From Vibrio mytili (lineage in GTDB: Bacteria > Pseudomonadota > Gammaproteobacteria > Enterobacterales > Vibrionaceae): a stretch of 64,000 bases of DNA. Each line of letters opens with the position of its first letter. Position 1 is the first letter of the stretch. The notes under the pieces were generated by a model. That model worked only from the letters and a program-made list of their open reading frames with translations, ran no database searches and had not been told where the DNA came from. Below are positions 36,280 through 45,430 of this stretch, piece by piece. A program made the translations under genes and the position numbers. Where the stretch lies: assembly GCF_000830505.1 (NCBI RefSeq), contig NZ_JXOK01000008.1:1-64000 (forward strand), in the 5' to 3' direction.

Positions 36280-37146
36280 ATGTGGCAAGCAATATCGCAA
36301 CAGCTCTCTGATACATTGTTGTTCGACTATCAAATCACGGAAAAAGTTCGACTTTCCGGTGGTGATATTAGTGAAAGCTATATGATCAATGATGGAGAAC
36401 AGCGTTACTTTGTAAAAATTAATAGCCGCGACTTTCTGTCCAAGTTTCAGCTAGAGGCAGAAAGCTTACATCTACTTCGCGAAACTTCTACCCTGTTTGT
36501 TCCCGAAGTGGTGCTGGTCGGTAAAACGAAAAATTGCTCATTTCTGATTTTGAATTACCTACCCACGAAACCATTAGAAGACGCTAAAAATAGCTTCGAA
36601 TTTGGTCAACAACTCGCCCGCTTACACCAATGGGGAGAGCAAAAAGAGTTTGGCTTTGATGCCGACAATTACATTGGCTCAACCTTACAGCCAAATCAGT
36701 GGCACAAAAAATGGTGTGTCTTCTTTGCTGAGCAGCGTATCGGCTGGCAATTGCAACTGCTAAAAGAAAAAGGGATCACACTCGTTGATATCGAAGACTT
36801 TATTTCTGTTGTGAAACAGAGTCTAGCGAACCACTCTCCTAAGCCGTCGTTATTGCATGGTGATCTGTGGAACGGTAATGTCGCGCTGACACCAGTAGGG
36901 CCTATCTGCTTTGATCCTGCGTGTTACTGGGGCGATAGTGAATGCGATATTGCAATGACAGAGTTGTTTGGTGGGTTTAAGCCTGAGTTTTACCAAGGCT
37001 ATCAAGAGGTTAACCCAATACAGCTTGGCTATGATGAAAGAAAAGATATTTATAATCTTTACCATGTTTTAAACCACTGCAACTTGTTCGGTGGGCACTA
37101 TCTTGAGCAAGCGCAGTGGATGGTCAACAAGATTATGTCTTATTGA
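36280..37146 (+). CDS. yniA: Fructosamine kinase family protein (YniA-like)
   Basis: Small-molecule kinase of the protein-kinase-like fold, 288 residues, as in E. coli YniA. Seen are the ATP-binding start LSGGDISESYMI near 26-37, Lys near 46 in YFVKIN, the catalytic loop LLHGDLWNGNV near 191-201, and the metal-binding FDPACYWGDSECDIAM near 210-225. In family members the substrate is a ketoamine-modified amino acid or protein, or a related metabolite; the exact substrate is unknown. Single gene. Confidence 0.9.
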   Translation: MWQAISQQLSDTLLFDYQITEKVRLSGGDISESYMINDGEQRYFVKINSRDFLSKFQLEAESLHLLRETSTLFVPEVVLVGKTKNCSFLILNYLPTKPLEDAKNSFEFGQQLARLHQWGEQKEFGFDADNYIGSTLQPNQWHKKWCVFFAEQRIGWQLQLLKEKGITLVDIEDFISVVKQSLANHSPKPSLLHGDLWNGNVALTPVGPICFDPACYWGDSECDIAMTELFGGFKPEFYQGYQEVNPIQLGYDERKDIYNLYHVLNHCNLFGGHYLEQAQWMVNKIMSY

Positions 37147-37192
37147 TTTCTAAAGGTTTATCACTAAATAGTGTAAAACATCGAGAGACATC

Positions 37193-37233
37193 ACCTCAAA
37201 CTCAGTCATCTCGTACCACGCTGAGTTTGAGGT
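37193..37233. terminator. Perfect 13-bp inverted repeat after the fructosamine kinase gene
   Basis: ACCTCAAACTCAG at 37193-37205 and CTGAGTTTGAGGT at 37221-37233 are exact reverse complements, with a 15-base loop. No T run follows at once, so termination is a guess. Confidence 0.4.
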
Positions 37234-37408
37234 CAAACTTTGTACTTATTTCGATTCCATTAACAACGTCTATGCCTAATATTTTAGTTAACGTACCTGT
37301 GCTGACTTGCGAATATTCTTGCCGAAGACTTGTAGAGATCGGGCCGAGTCAGTGAAAGAGCTATCTTCTCTCAGGTTACATTAACCCCAGTTCATCAGGA
37401 GTTGTTGT

Positions 37409-37603
37409 ATGAAAAACTATACGGAAAGACATGTACAATGTCCTCATTGCGGACACTCTATCGGAATTACCTTAGATGCAAGTAATGGTGATCAAGAGTT
37501 TTATGACGATTGCCCGGCGTGCTGCCATGCTATTCATCTCAACATGCATGTCGATGAATTGGCAAACAAAGTAGAACTATTTGTCGACGATAACTATGAG
37601 TAG
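37409..37603 (+). CDS. CPXCG-motif cysteine-rich small protein
   Basis: A 64-residue zinc-ribbon-like protein with two Cys pairs, CPHCG near residues 11-15 and CPACC near 35-39. It matches the small CPXCG family, whose function is unknown. CAGGAG stands upstream of the ATG. The gene is followed by a hairpin at 37616-37640 and the convergent ribE. Confidence 0.85.
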   Translation: MKNYTERHVQCPHCGHSIGITLDASNGDQEFYDDCPACCHAIHLNMHVDELANKVELFVDDNYE

Positions 37604-37615
37604 ACTTTAGAATGA

Positions 37616-37640
37616 AGAGGAGCTTGCTTATTGCTCCTCT
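37616..37640. terminator. Hairpin between the CPXCG gene and ribE
   Basis: AGAGGAGC / GCTCCTCT stem with a 9-base loop lies between convergent genes. It has no proper T run on either strand, so efficiency is uncertain. Confidence 0.45.
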
Positions 37641-37653
37641 CGCTGTGAGCACT

Positions 37654-38265
37654 TTAAATTTTTCTTTCAGCTAACACGCGCTCGACAGTATCAACGATTG
37701 CCTGAGTCTGCGGGTCAAATTCAATATTGACTTTGTCTCCTGCTTTGCGACAACCAAACAAGGTTCTGTTTAATGTTTCAGGAATCAAATGAACAGAAAA
37801 GCGGTTTCCATCGACCTCACCAATCGTAAGAGAACAACCATCGATACCAATATATCCTTTCGCTAAGACATACTTCATGGTTTCTATTGGTAGCTCAAAC
37901 CAAATGGTACGATTGTTTGGTGTATCGATAACACCAGTGATAGTCGCTACCTGACTAATATGTCCGGACATGTTATGGCCGCCAATTTCATCACCAAATT
38001 TAGCAGCACGCTCAACATTGACGTAATCCCCTTCTATTAGCTGACCAAGATTTGTCAGAGCCAGAGTTGCTTGCATCAAGTCAAAGCTAATACGATTACC
38101 CGCAATATTTGTCACCGTAAGGCAACAGCCGTTATGAGCGACAGACGCTCCAATCTCTATGCCTTTACTAAGGTCACCATCGAGTTCAATAACGTGCGTT
38201 TGAAATTGCTCTTTCTTATCGATACTCACGACTTTCGCTGTGCCCTGCACGATTCCTGTAAACAT
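37654..38265 (-). CDS. ribE: Riboflavin synthase alpha subunit
   Basis: Converts two 6,7-dimethyl-8-ribityllumazine molecules into riboflavin. The 203 residues start with the diagnostic MFTGIVQG and hold two lumazine-binding repeats: 1 to about 90 (with CCLTVT) and about 98-190 (with [21 protein letters not shown]). The Cys and Ser/His positions of true synthases are present, so it is not a lumazine-protein variant. It is somewhat shorter at the C-terminus than the E. coli enzyme. No FMN riboswitch is visible upstream. Confidence 0.93.
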   Translation of the reverse strand: MFTGIVQGTAKVVSIDKKEQFQTHVIELDGDLSKGIEIGASVAHNGCCLTVTNIAGNRISFDLMQATLALTNLGQLIEGDYVNVERAAKFGDEIGGHNMSGHISQVATITGVIDTPNNRTIWFELPIETMKYVLAKGYIGIDGCSLTIGEVDGNRFSVHLIPETLNRTLFGCRKAGDKVNIEFDPQTQAIVDTVERVLAERKI

Positions 38266-38591
38266 ACTGTTTTCCTACTTACCTAGATATAAAGCTACGA
38301 ACTTAATGTCATGCTACGATGTTAACGTTTACTCCACTCACAAGTAAACTTTGATTTACGCCATTCTGCATGAGCCCTTTCTCGAACTCAGTGAAAATAC
38401 TGCGCATTTGTAGCCCAGTACTTCGAATACATGTGGCATATAAAGATACAATTGTTTATCATTTGCACGGAGCATATTTGAGGCATATTTCACCTTACCG
38501 TGGCTAAGCAAACTATCCGCTGGTCCACCTTACCTTTTTTGTCCTCTCGCTCTTCAATTATTCAACTTATTGTTCCGTTCTGGAGTATTGT
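38266..38591. other. Divergent intergenic region ribE/norM
   Basis: This 326-base gap should hold both promoters. The only structure seen is a direct repeat of GCATATTT (within 38472-38491) that might be an operator. There is no RFN element, no small ORF with a good ribosome site and no strong hairpin. Confidence 0.4.
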
Positions 38592-39962
38592 GTGCATCAC
38601 TATAAAGAAGAAGCATCAAGTCTTATCAAACTCTCGACCCCCGTATTGATTGCTTCTGTTGCTCAAACGGGTATGAGTTTCGTTGATACTGTTATGGCAG
38701 GAGGCGTCAGCGCGACAGACATGGCTGCCGTATCCGTCGCTTCAAGTATCTGGATGCCAACGATTTTGTTTGGTATTGGCTTACTAATGGCATTGGTTCC
38801 GGTTGTCGCTCAACTTAATGGTGCGGGTCGCCGTGTAAAAATACCTTTCGAGATACAACAAGGGATAGCTCTGGCCCTCCTTTTAAGCATTCCAACGATT
38901 GCCGTATTGTTTCAAACCCAGTTTATTTTGGAGTTGATGGACATTGAAGCACTACTCGCAGAAAAAACCGTTGGCTATATTCATGCGGTTACTTTGGCAG
39001 TTCCAGCTTTCTTATTGTTCCAGACCTTGAGAAGTTTTACTGACGGCATGTCACTCACCAAACCCGCTATGGTGATCGGATTTATCGGATTGTTGCTAAA
39101 CATTCCTCTCAACTGGATATTTGTCTACGGAAAATTTGGTGCACCAGCCCTCGGTGGTGTCGGGTGTGGCGTGGCAACAACCATTGTTTATTGGATTATG
39201 TTTGCTCTGTTGCTGTTTTATGTCATGACTTCAGAGCGATTAAAAAGCATTGATGTATTTGGCGAGTTTCACCGTCCTCAATGGAAGGCTCAGCTACGAT
39301 TGTTTAAATTGGGTTTCCCGGTTGCAGCGGCACTGTTCTTCGAAGTAACCTTATTTGCTGTCGTCGCTCTTTTGGTCGCTCCATTAGGGCCGATCATTGT
39401 TGCTGCGCATCAAGTTGCGATTAACTTTTCTACGTTAGTATTCATGTTACCGATGAGCGTCGGCGCAGCGGTGAGTATTCGAGTCGGACATAAACTGGGC
39501 GAAGAAAATGTTGAAGGCGCTAGGATTGCTTCACGTGTTGGTATCATTGTTGGTCTCCTATTGGCTATTGTCACTGCTATATTGACCATCGTATTCCGCG
39601 AATCTATCGCTCTTTTATATACCAATAATTCCGAAGTTATTGCACTCGCAATGCAACTGTTATTACTCGCTGCGATTTATCAATGTACAGATGCGGTCCA
39701 AGTCATTGCCGCTGGTGCGTTGCGCGGGTACAAAGACATGCGCTCTATATTCAACCGCACCTTTATCGCCTATTGGCTACTTGGCCTGCCTATGGGTTAT
39801 GTGCTTGGTCGTACTGATTGGATTGTCGAACCGATGGGCGCGCAAGGCTTTTGGATCGGGTTTATCATCGGCCTGTCCTCTGCCGCGTTATTGCTAGGCG
39901 TGAGACTCCGCTGGATGCACAAACAGAAACCCGAAGTACAGTTGAACTTTTCGATTCAATAA
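38592..39962 (+). CDS. norM: Multidrug/sodium antiporter NorM, MATE family
   Basis: Inner-membrane efflux pump for cationic drugs and fluoroquinolones, driven by sodium or protons. The 456 residues have 12 helices in two six-helix halves and are very close to V. cholerae NorM over their full length. The conserved Asp in MSFVDTVMAGG (near residue 33) and the Glu in FFEVTLFAV near 252 are retained. The start is GTG, with GGAG six bases upstream, and a terminator follows 10 bases after the stop. Confidence 0.94.
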   Translation: MHHYKEEASSLIKLSTPVLIASVAQTGMSFVDTVMAGGVSATDMAAVSVASSIWMPTILFGIGLLMALVPVVAQLNGAGRRVKIPFEIQQGIALALLLSIPTIAVLFQTQFILELMDIEALLAEKTVGYIHAVTLAVPAFLLFQTLRSFTDGMSLTKPAMVIGFIGLLLNIPLNWIFVYGKFGAPALGGVGCGVATTIVYWIMFALLLFYVMTSERLKSIDVFGEFHRPQWKAQLRLFKLGFPVAAALFFEVTLFAVVALLVAPLGPIIVAAHQVAINFSTLVFMLPMSVGAAVSIRVGHKLGEENVEGARIASRVGIIVGLLLAIVTAILTIVFRESIALLYTNNSEVIALAMQLLLLAAIYQCTDAVQVIAAGALRGYKDMRSIFNRTFIAYWLLGLPMGYVLGRTDWIVEPMGAQGFWIGFIIGLSSAALLLGVRLRWMHKQKPEVQLNFSIQ

Positions 39963-39972
39963 CAAAGATATC

Positions 39973-39996
39973 AAAGCCAGCAATCGCTGGCTTTTT
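39973..39996 (+). terminator. Rho-independent terminator of norM
   Basis: AAAGCCAGC / GCTGGCTTT perfect 9-bp stem with a 4-base loop, followed by TT and an A/T-rich stretch. Confidence 0.85.
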
Positions 39997-40126
39997 CATA
40001 ACAAACCGTATATCTCGCTTAATTGATCCTGTGCTTTTTATTAACTTTGCAGATATGACAAAGATTTGAGTGCGCGTATCCATACAAACTAGAATATTCA
40101 ATAGTTGATGATGATCGGGATAGCTT

Positions 40127-41140
40127 GTGAGACTACTACTCTTTTTACCTATAGCTTCTATCGCATTGCTGGTAGGCTGCATCGATTTATTTTCCTCAGA
40201 GCAGGCCACGCTAGAAAAGTATCAGCAGCGGTTGGCAAATGTATTGGATGCAAAGGCGATTGAAATCACGCCAAAAGCGGCGATAACAATGCCTCCTCGC
40301 AGAGAATTGTTTCAACCTTTACCCCGGCTTTCGTTAGGCCTTCTCGAAAGTTTTCAGCTAAGACAGTGTGGGTTGTTTAGCCTGCTGGCAAACAAAAACT
40401 CCCAACTTGGAAAAGTTCAGGATGCGTTTCACGACCTTGATTACCAAACCAAGTTACTTAAAACATTAAATCATTGTCTTACAAACTTTGACCTAAGTCG
40501 TGATGAACGAACAAAACTAGAACACTTATACGCTCAAAAGTGGAAACACTTTCACGCACACCTCGATAACTTATTGCTCACAAGCCATGCGATGCAAAAA
40601 CAACTCACTGCTTCAGATTGGCTTTCTGTAGATTCGAAAAACCAAGTGGCGCAGGTGGTAGAGGCTTTAAGTTTGCTTATCGATATGTATGCAGTACCGA
40701 ATAAAGCCACGTCACGCTTACCTAATGTATCAGTAGTTCAATACCAAGAGGTGATAGAAAAGTCTCGAGCCATTGGGCGGCTTTACTACTCTCTCAAGAA
40801 TACATCACTCTGGTTAACACAGATCACTGAGCTGTTAGAGTCAAACCAAAACAAGGTTATTTGCGGGAAGAATCGCGACACGACACGGTTTCGCTATTTA
40901 AATAATGTTTTTCAGACCATTTACGTAGATGAGGTTCAGCCATATTTGGCCTATTTAGACAGCACATATCAAGACTTGAGTAAAGCGACTCAATTAGTGG
41001 AAGAGAGAATGTCTGCTCAAGATCAACATTATGGACTGATTGAAGTCCACTCAACATTTAGGCAAGCAACACTGGAACATGTCAGATTCTGGCAAGGTTT
41101 ATTTAAGCGCTGTGGCGTCAGTATCACGCCTACTCTTTGA
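40127..41140 (+). CDS. DUF3080 lipoprotein
   Basis: A 337-residue lipoprotein with lipobox LLVGC at Cys18. The mature part is largely alpha-helical and matches DUF3080, with the block RRELFQPLPRLSLGLLESFQLRQCGL near residues 57-82 and LNHCL near 113-117. No enzymatic function is known. The start is GTG. The last 11 bases overlap the end of the convergent ligase gene. Confidence 0.85.
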   Translation: MRLLLFLPIASIALLVGCIDLFSSEQATLEKYQQRLANVLDAKAIEITPKAAITMPPRRELFQPLPRLSLGLLESFQLRQCGLFSLLANKNSQLGKVQDAFHDLDYQTKLLKTLNHCLTNFDLSRDERTKLEHLYAQKWKHFHAHLDNLLLTSHAMQKQLTASDWLSVDSKNQVAQVVEALSLLIDMYAVPNKATSRLPNVSVVQYQEVIEKSRAIGRLYYSLKNTSLWLTQITELLESNQNKVICGKNRDTTRFRYLNNVFQTIYVDEVQPYLAYLDSTYQDLSKATQLVEERMSAQDQHYGLIEVHSTFRQATLEHVRFWQGLFKRCGVSITPTL

Positions 41141-41977
41141 GTCGCTCACGTAAAAAACGCGCAAATTTGGGTTTTCCGTTTTGAGTAAAGCCGTTATAGC
41201 GGAACGTCACGGTTGACCCAACTTTTGGCGGAGTGCGGCGTACTTCATCCGTAAAACCACTGCCGATGTAAAACTCTACCCCATTCGGCATTCTAACGTG
41301 TATCGCTCCCATCATCCCCAACAAGCGTCCCGTACCGGGTTTATACCCAATCACCATCGCTTCTGTGTCTTGATAATGTTTTAATTTGAGCAAATCACTA
41401 CCACGACCAGCTTGATAACGACTGGAAACTTTACGCAACATCACCCCTTCACCATCAGCAGTTGAGATCTTATCCAGTTGACGAAATAAATGCGCTTCGT
41501 CCTGGATCACCCGATGCTCGACAAATTTAATATGCGATTCATCAAGCTCGAACACTAATTCTTTGATGTTGTAATAACGTTTACGATAATCCCCTGCGGA
41601 ATATGGCATATCGAAAATCATAAAGTCGATGTCACGCCAAGCACGCTCTACTGGTGTTTTATCTAACACGGTTTGTTGAACAATGTGAAAATTACCTCTT
41701 CCAGCCCAAAGCTCACCATCTAAAGGATAATTTGGTAAAGACTCCGTAAACCATGCTGCGCATATATTCGGTTTCCATTTCGCGTCACCAAATGCTGCCC
41801 AGTCCAGTAAGCACGAATACCATCGAGTTTTTCACTGTACCAGTATTCCGATACATCGATGCCTTCCTGATAAGTTTCTGCAAGTGATACGTCTGGGTTA
41901 ATATCCGTAATGGCAAACGTATCAGTGGAGGCGCCTGTGATTACGGCAAGTGCGATCAACGACATTTTTAATGGCAT
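41130..41977 (-). pseudogene. ligE: Secreted ATP-dependent DNA ligase (LigE type), one-base frameshift
   Basis: Minimal ATP-dependent DNA ligase with a signal peptide, thought to act on DNA outside the cytoplasm, for example during DNA uptake. Intact length would be about 282 residues. The signal peptide (MPLKMSLIALAVITG) is followed by the adenylation motif EKLDGIRAYW with the catalytic Lys and RNGNRIYA, then by the OB-fold domain with GEGVMLRK and LLKLKHYQDTEA. The frame breaks at about 41758: TATGCGCAGCATGG should read TATGCGCCAGCATGG (YAPAW), one C short, after which the first frame stops at 41720. I chose ATG 41977, with AGGA upstream. The rest is well preserved, suggesting a sequence error or recent loss. 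Confidence 0.85.
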
Positions 41978-42144
41978 AAGGTCATCCTGTTCATTCAACG
42001 CGATCATTGAACCCTAACTGACACCATTAACCTATTTGTCATTATTTTTTATTCGAGCTAAACCTATCGCAGCGAGTAATGCAATGTAAGTTATTGGTTA
42101 AACTTTGGATCAAGGCTGCATAGTTAACAGGTTTCATAGCTCAA

Positions 42145-42546
42145 CTACTTATGAGAATACTCTTCCCAATTTTTACGCATTTTTTCAATGGTTTCTTCAG
42201 GAACTTGGTGAATGCTCTGATACCCTCCCCGACAAATTCGCACTTCGACTTCAATACGTTTCTTTTTACAGTAGTCTAAATAGCACTTCATTTCCCACAC
42301 ACGTACAAATGTATTACTCACAATAACGTTAACGCCCCTACTTAACCATTTTCGTGTCTGGTTAAAGCACCAATCATGCGCTTGCGGCAGTAACATCGGC
42401 TCAAAATAATATTCGCCCGCTTGATTTTCAAAATACATATCAGCCTCGAAGTGCTTAGCCGGGAAATCGTTAAGCAACTGCTTGGCAAGTGTGGTTTTAC
42501 CCGAGCCTGGAAGGCCTCGGATCAAGATCAACTTAGGGGTAGACAT
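42145..42546 (-). CDS. P-loop kinase-like ATP-binding protein
   Basis: A 133-residue protein with a perfect Walker A GLPGSGKTTLAKQLL near residues 9-23, a FEADMYF segment near 36-42 like the DxD loop of polynucleotide kinases, and a lid region with TRKWLSRGVNVIVSNTF. It is of the zeta-toxin/polynucleotide-kinase/NEDD4BP2 type; substrate unknown. The reading frame is open upstream to 42639, but the extra 31 residues are hydrophobic and unlike the family, so MSTPKLILIRG is taken as the start. Confidence 0.75.
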   Translation of the reverse strand: MSTPKLILIRGLPGSGKTTLAKQLLNDFPAKHFEADMYFENQAGEYYFEPMLLPQAHDWCFNQTRKWLSRGVNVIVSNTFVRVWEMKCYLDYCKKKRIEVEVRICRGGYQSIHQVPEETIEKMRKNWEEYSHK

Positions 42547-42639
42547 TTTTACGAAAACCGTGTGGCAAGGAAGAAACGTTAGACTGTAAAGACTTAAATG
42601 AAAAATGGAAGCCCAAAGTTGTTTTAGTACCATCCCCAA

Positions 42640-42672
42640 AAGAAAAATGCCGAGAGCAATGAGCTCTCGGCA
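42640..42672 (-). terminator. Terminator of the BCCT transporter gene
   Basis: Minus strand: TGCCGAGAGC / GCTCTCGGCA perfect 10-bp stem, 5-base loop, followed by TTTTTCTTTT. Confidence 0.88.
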
Positions 42673-42718
42673 CAGACATAATAAGATTAAGTATCTTTAG
42701 TTGAGCTGAACATATCAA

Positions 42719-44302
42719 TTATTGATAAGCAACAAGCTCCGTTCTAAGCCCTTTAACCAAGCTGACACACATAATTAGTAGAACAACAGTAAACGGCAGT
42801 CCTGTCGCAACAACACCTGATTGCAACGCTTGTAGAGCCTCTTTACCCCCGACCCAAAGCATGACAGCAGCAATGGCGCCTTCGATACACGCCCAAAAGA
42901 TGCGCTGTGGAACCGGAGCGTCAATTTTACCACCAGCGGTAATGCTATCGATAACCAAAGATCCTGAGTCTGATGAAGTTATGAAAAAAACTAAAATCAG
43001 CATGATAGACAAGATCGAAATAGCTGAGCTATAGGGTAAATGATCATAGACATGGAATAAGGTTAAAGAGATATCCGTTAATCCATTAGTCCCAAGCTCG
43101 CCGATTTTGTTTACGACTTGATCAAGCGCGATACCACCAAAAATGGCCATCCAAACAATAGTAACGACGGTTGGAACGACAATAACTGCAAGAATGAATT
43201 CTCTAACTGTGCGACCTTTCGATACACGAGCGATAAACATGCCGACGAATGGCGACCAAGACACCCACCAAGCCCAGTAGAAAACAGTCCAACCTTGCAT
43301 CCAGGTTTCATCTTCTCGACCATGAGGGTTACTGAGTGGAATGATGTATTCAATATACGCCTTGGTTGTATCAACGATTGAATCAATAGCGGTATCAAAA
43401 GTGATGAAGGTAATAAAGATAAGAAGTGCAAAAGCAACCACCATATTTATATTACTTAATAACTTCACACCGCCATCGATACCACGAATTACGGACAATA
43501 CTGCAATAAAGGTAACAAACGTGATAACTATCATTTGAGTACCAATACCACCATCAAGACCAAACACATGGTTTATGCCACTCGTTGCCTGTTGAGCCCC
43601 TAAACCAAGTGATGTCGCCAAGCCGAACAATGTTGATAAAACAGCAAGGATGTCGATAACATGCCCTAACCACCCCCAAGCGCGATCACCAAAGATAGGG
43701 TAAAAGGCAGAACGAAGCGACAGCGGCAACCCCTTATTGAACGTAAAAAAGGCAAGAGCAAGCGCTACAAGGGCATATATTCCCCAACCATGGATACCCC
43801 AATGGAAGATGGTTGCGCCCATCGCTAATGATTTTGCTTCTTCTGAATATGGTACCGCGTTGAGAGGCATTCCCCACCAATCTGTAAAATATGCGGTTGG
43901 TTCGGCAACACTCCAAAACAAAAGGCCAATCCCCATACCAGCTGCAAATAGCATCGACAGCCATGACATTCGGGAATGATCAGGTGTCGCCTCTTTACCA
44001 CCTAGTCGTATCTTTCCAAGAGGTGAAAGAAGAAGCACTAGCGCAAACAATACAAAAAAGTTCGCTGACCACATAAAAAATGCATCAAACTGCTCGATGA
44101 TGCCGTTTTTCACGCCGTTTAAAGCGGTACGAGCGGTAACTGGGTCTACTAAAAGAAGTGAAACTAAACAAAGAACGATGAGACCTGCACTGATACCGAA
44201 TACTGGGTTATGTATATCGAAACCCCATTTTTGAACGTTGTCCTGTCCAACTTGATAATCTGTGGTTTCGATACTGTATTTCTTAAATGCGTTATTATCC
44301 AT
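42719..44302 (-). CDS. BCCT family transporter (betaine/choline/carnitine type)
   Basis: Secondary transporter for glycine betaine or related quaternary amines, in osmoprotection. From ATG 44302 the length is 527 residues with 12 predicted helices. The family signature is clear: GMGIGLLFWSVAEP near 115-128 and YWAWWVSWSPFVGMFIARVSKGRT near 347-370, carrying the Trp box of TM8. The terminal extensions are short, unlike the strongly osmosensory long-tailed members. Whether it uses Na+ or H+ cannot be told with confidence. Ten extra codons upstream (to 44332) are possible. Confidence 0.9.
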   Translation of the reverse strand: MDNNAFKKYSIETTDYQVGQDNVQKWGFDIHNPVFGISAGLIVLCLVSLLLVDPVTARTALNGVKNGIIEQFDAFFMWSANFFVLFALVLLLSPLGKIRLGGKEATPDHSRMSWLSMLFAAGMGIGLLFWSVAEPTAYFTDWWGMPLNAVPYSEEAKSLAMGATIFHWGIHGWGIYALVALALAFFTFNKGLPLSLRSAFYPIFGDRAWGWLGHVIDILAVLSTLFGLATSLGLGAQQATSGINHVFGLDGGIGTQMIVITFVTFIAVLSVIRGIDGGVKLLSNINMVVAFALLIFITFITFDTAIDSIVDTTKAYIEYIIPLSNPHGREDETWMQGWTVFYWAWWVSWSPFVGMFIARVSKGRTVREFILAVIVVPTVVTIVWMAIFGGIALDQVVNKIGELGTNGLTDISLTLFHVYDHLPYSSAISILSIMLILVFFITSSDSGSLVIDSITAGGKIDAPVPQRIFWACIEGAIAAVMLWVGGKEALQALQSGVVATGLPFTVVLLIMCVSLVKGLRTELVAYQ

Positions 44303-44535
44303 ATATACAAATTTAACGTTAATTTGAAACACTCCTCACATGAGAAGGATTTCAATACCGCCTCCATTAATTTGAGCTCTAATGACTTTAATTTGGCGAA
44401 GGAGTCTAACACTAATCACACATTTATGCAAAGTACGCAAATTTATTACATTTTTACGGCAAGTCGATACAAATGCAATCAACATCCGTCAAATTAATAC
44501 TATGATGTCTAATTGTTTTTGAGGCGGGAGGGAGA

Positions 44536-44637
44536 ATGAACAGTTATTTACTACGACTGGTATTATTAAAGCTTGCTATCAAAAAACGCATTGAGTCTGA
44601 CTTCGGCTTAAATACAAAAACACCGGCCTTAACGTAA
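44536..44637 (+). CDS. Small protein, 33 aa (candidate)
   Basis: ORF of 33 codons beginning MNSYLLRLVLLKLAIKKRIE, an amphipathic helix. It is preceded by an unusually strong ribosome site (GGAGGGAGA just before the ATG), and its stop codon falls in the loop of the terminator at 44616-44650. There is no other gene in the 370-base gap between the BCCT and outer-membrane protein genes. Support is the ribosome site only. Confidence 0.4.
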   Translation: MNSYLLRLVLLKLAIKKRIESDFGLNTKTPALT

Positions 44638-44650
44638 GCCGGTGTTTTCT
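44616..44650. terminator. Terminator after the outer-membrane protein gene
   Basis: AAAAACACCGGC / GCCGGTGTTTT stem of 11 bp with a 10-base loop, with T and A runs at both ends. It serves the minus-strand outer-membrane gene and possibly the plus-strand small ORF. Confidence 0.85.
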
Positions 44651-44672
44651 TATAAGGTTTCTCGACTTGTAC

Positions 44673-45152
44673 TTACAGGAAGTGTAGAGAAGCGTTTAAT
44701 GAGAACGTATCAACATTATCTTTGTCGATAGTGTAGTTCATGTAACTTGCGCCAACAGATAGAGGACCAAAAATGAAGTACTCTGCACCAACGCCGTACA
44801 TTAGATCGTAGTCGTCATCATCCTTGCCGCCTTTTACTTCTTTATCCCATTGGTGGATACCACCTTTCGCGTAAACATGCAGAGGACCAAAATCGATGCT
44901 TGGCTTAAGTGCCGCGTAGTAAGATGTCAGCTTAGTGTCTTGACCATCAACGTCGAATTTACCGTGTTGTGTCACACCCGCTTCAATACCGATGATAGGA
45001 AGGATACCAGTACCAACGTGAACAGAATAAGACGTATCCGTTTCACCTTTAAAGTCAGCTTGGCCAACCGATGCACCACCGTAAATCCAAGAATCTGCCA
45101 TCGCTACAGAAGATGCGCTAAGAAGCGCCACTGCTAATAGAGTTTTTTTCAT
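44673..45152 (-). CDS. Small outer-membrane beta-barrel protein (OmpX/OmpW-like size)
   Basis: A 159-residue protein with a signal peptide ending SVAMA and a mature chain of alternating hydrophobic/polar strands, consistent with an eight-stranded barrel (Gly/Tyr-rich, WIYGGASVGQADF at the start, FSLNASLHFL at the end; the C-terminal residue is Leu after Phe). The acidic loop KGGKDDDDYD near residue 113 may be surface-exposed. Closest by look to small Vibrio outer-membrane proteins of unknown function. The second ATG is chosen because of AAGG spacing. Confidence 0.8.
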   Translation of the reverse strand: MKKTLLAVALLSASSVAMADSWIYGGASVGQADFKGETDTSYSVHVGTGILPIIGIEAGVTQHGKFDVDGQDTKLTSYYAALKPSIDFGPLHVYAKGGIHQWDKEVKGGKDDDDYDLMYGVGAEYFIFGPLSVGASYMNYTIDKDNVDTFSLNASLHFL

Positions 45153-45430
45153 CATCTACCTTGTTCTCTTTTATAAATCCATACACTCACAAAATTGTAA
45201 GCGTCGGTACTGTAAACATAAGAGTGGCGAATAATTGCCACTCTAGTCCTTAAAATAGGTTTTCGCTACGTATCAGCAAGTCAAAGCAAGTATCACGCCA
45301 ACCTACCACCGCATTACCCAAACTATAGCCACGATATTGCAGCCTTATTAAGTCTAGTAATTGTCAAGCGATGGTTAGTAATCATAACCCATTATCAAAA
45401 TTGAAAAACCAGCTTCATTTTACTGGCCTA

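Noticed and set aside
37116..37355. 79-codon ORF after the fructosamine kinase gene
   Set aside because: It starts inside that gene, runs through a perfect inverted repeat, and has no protein-like features.
38266..38591. FMN riboswitch in front of ribE
   Set aside because: None of the conserved RFN element segments is present.
42547..42639. Hydrophobic N-terminal extension of the P-loop kinase-like protein
   Set aside because: The Walker A motif normally lies close to the N-terminus in this group, and the extension overlaps the spacer next to the BCCT terminator.
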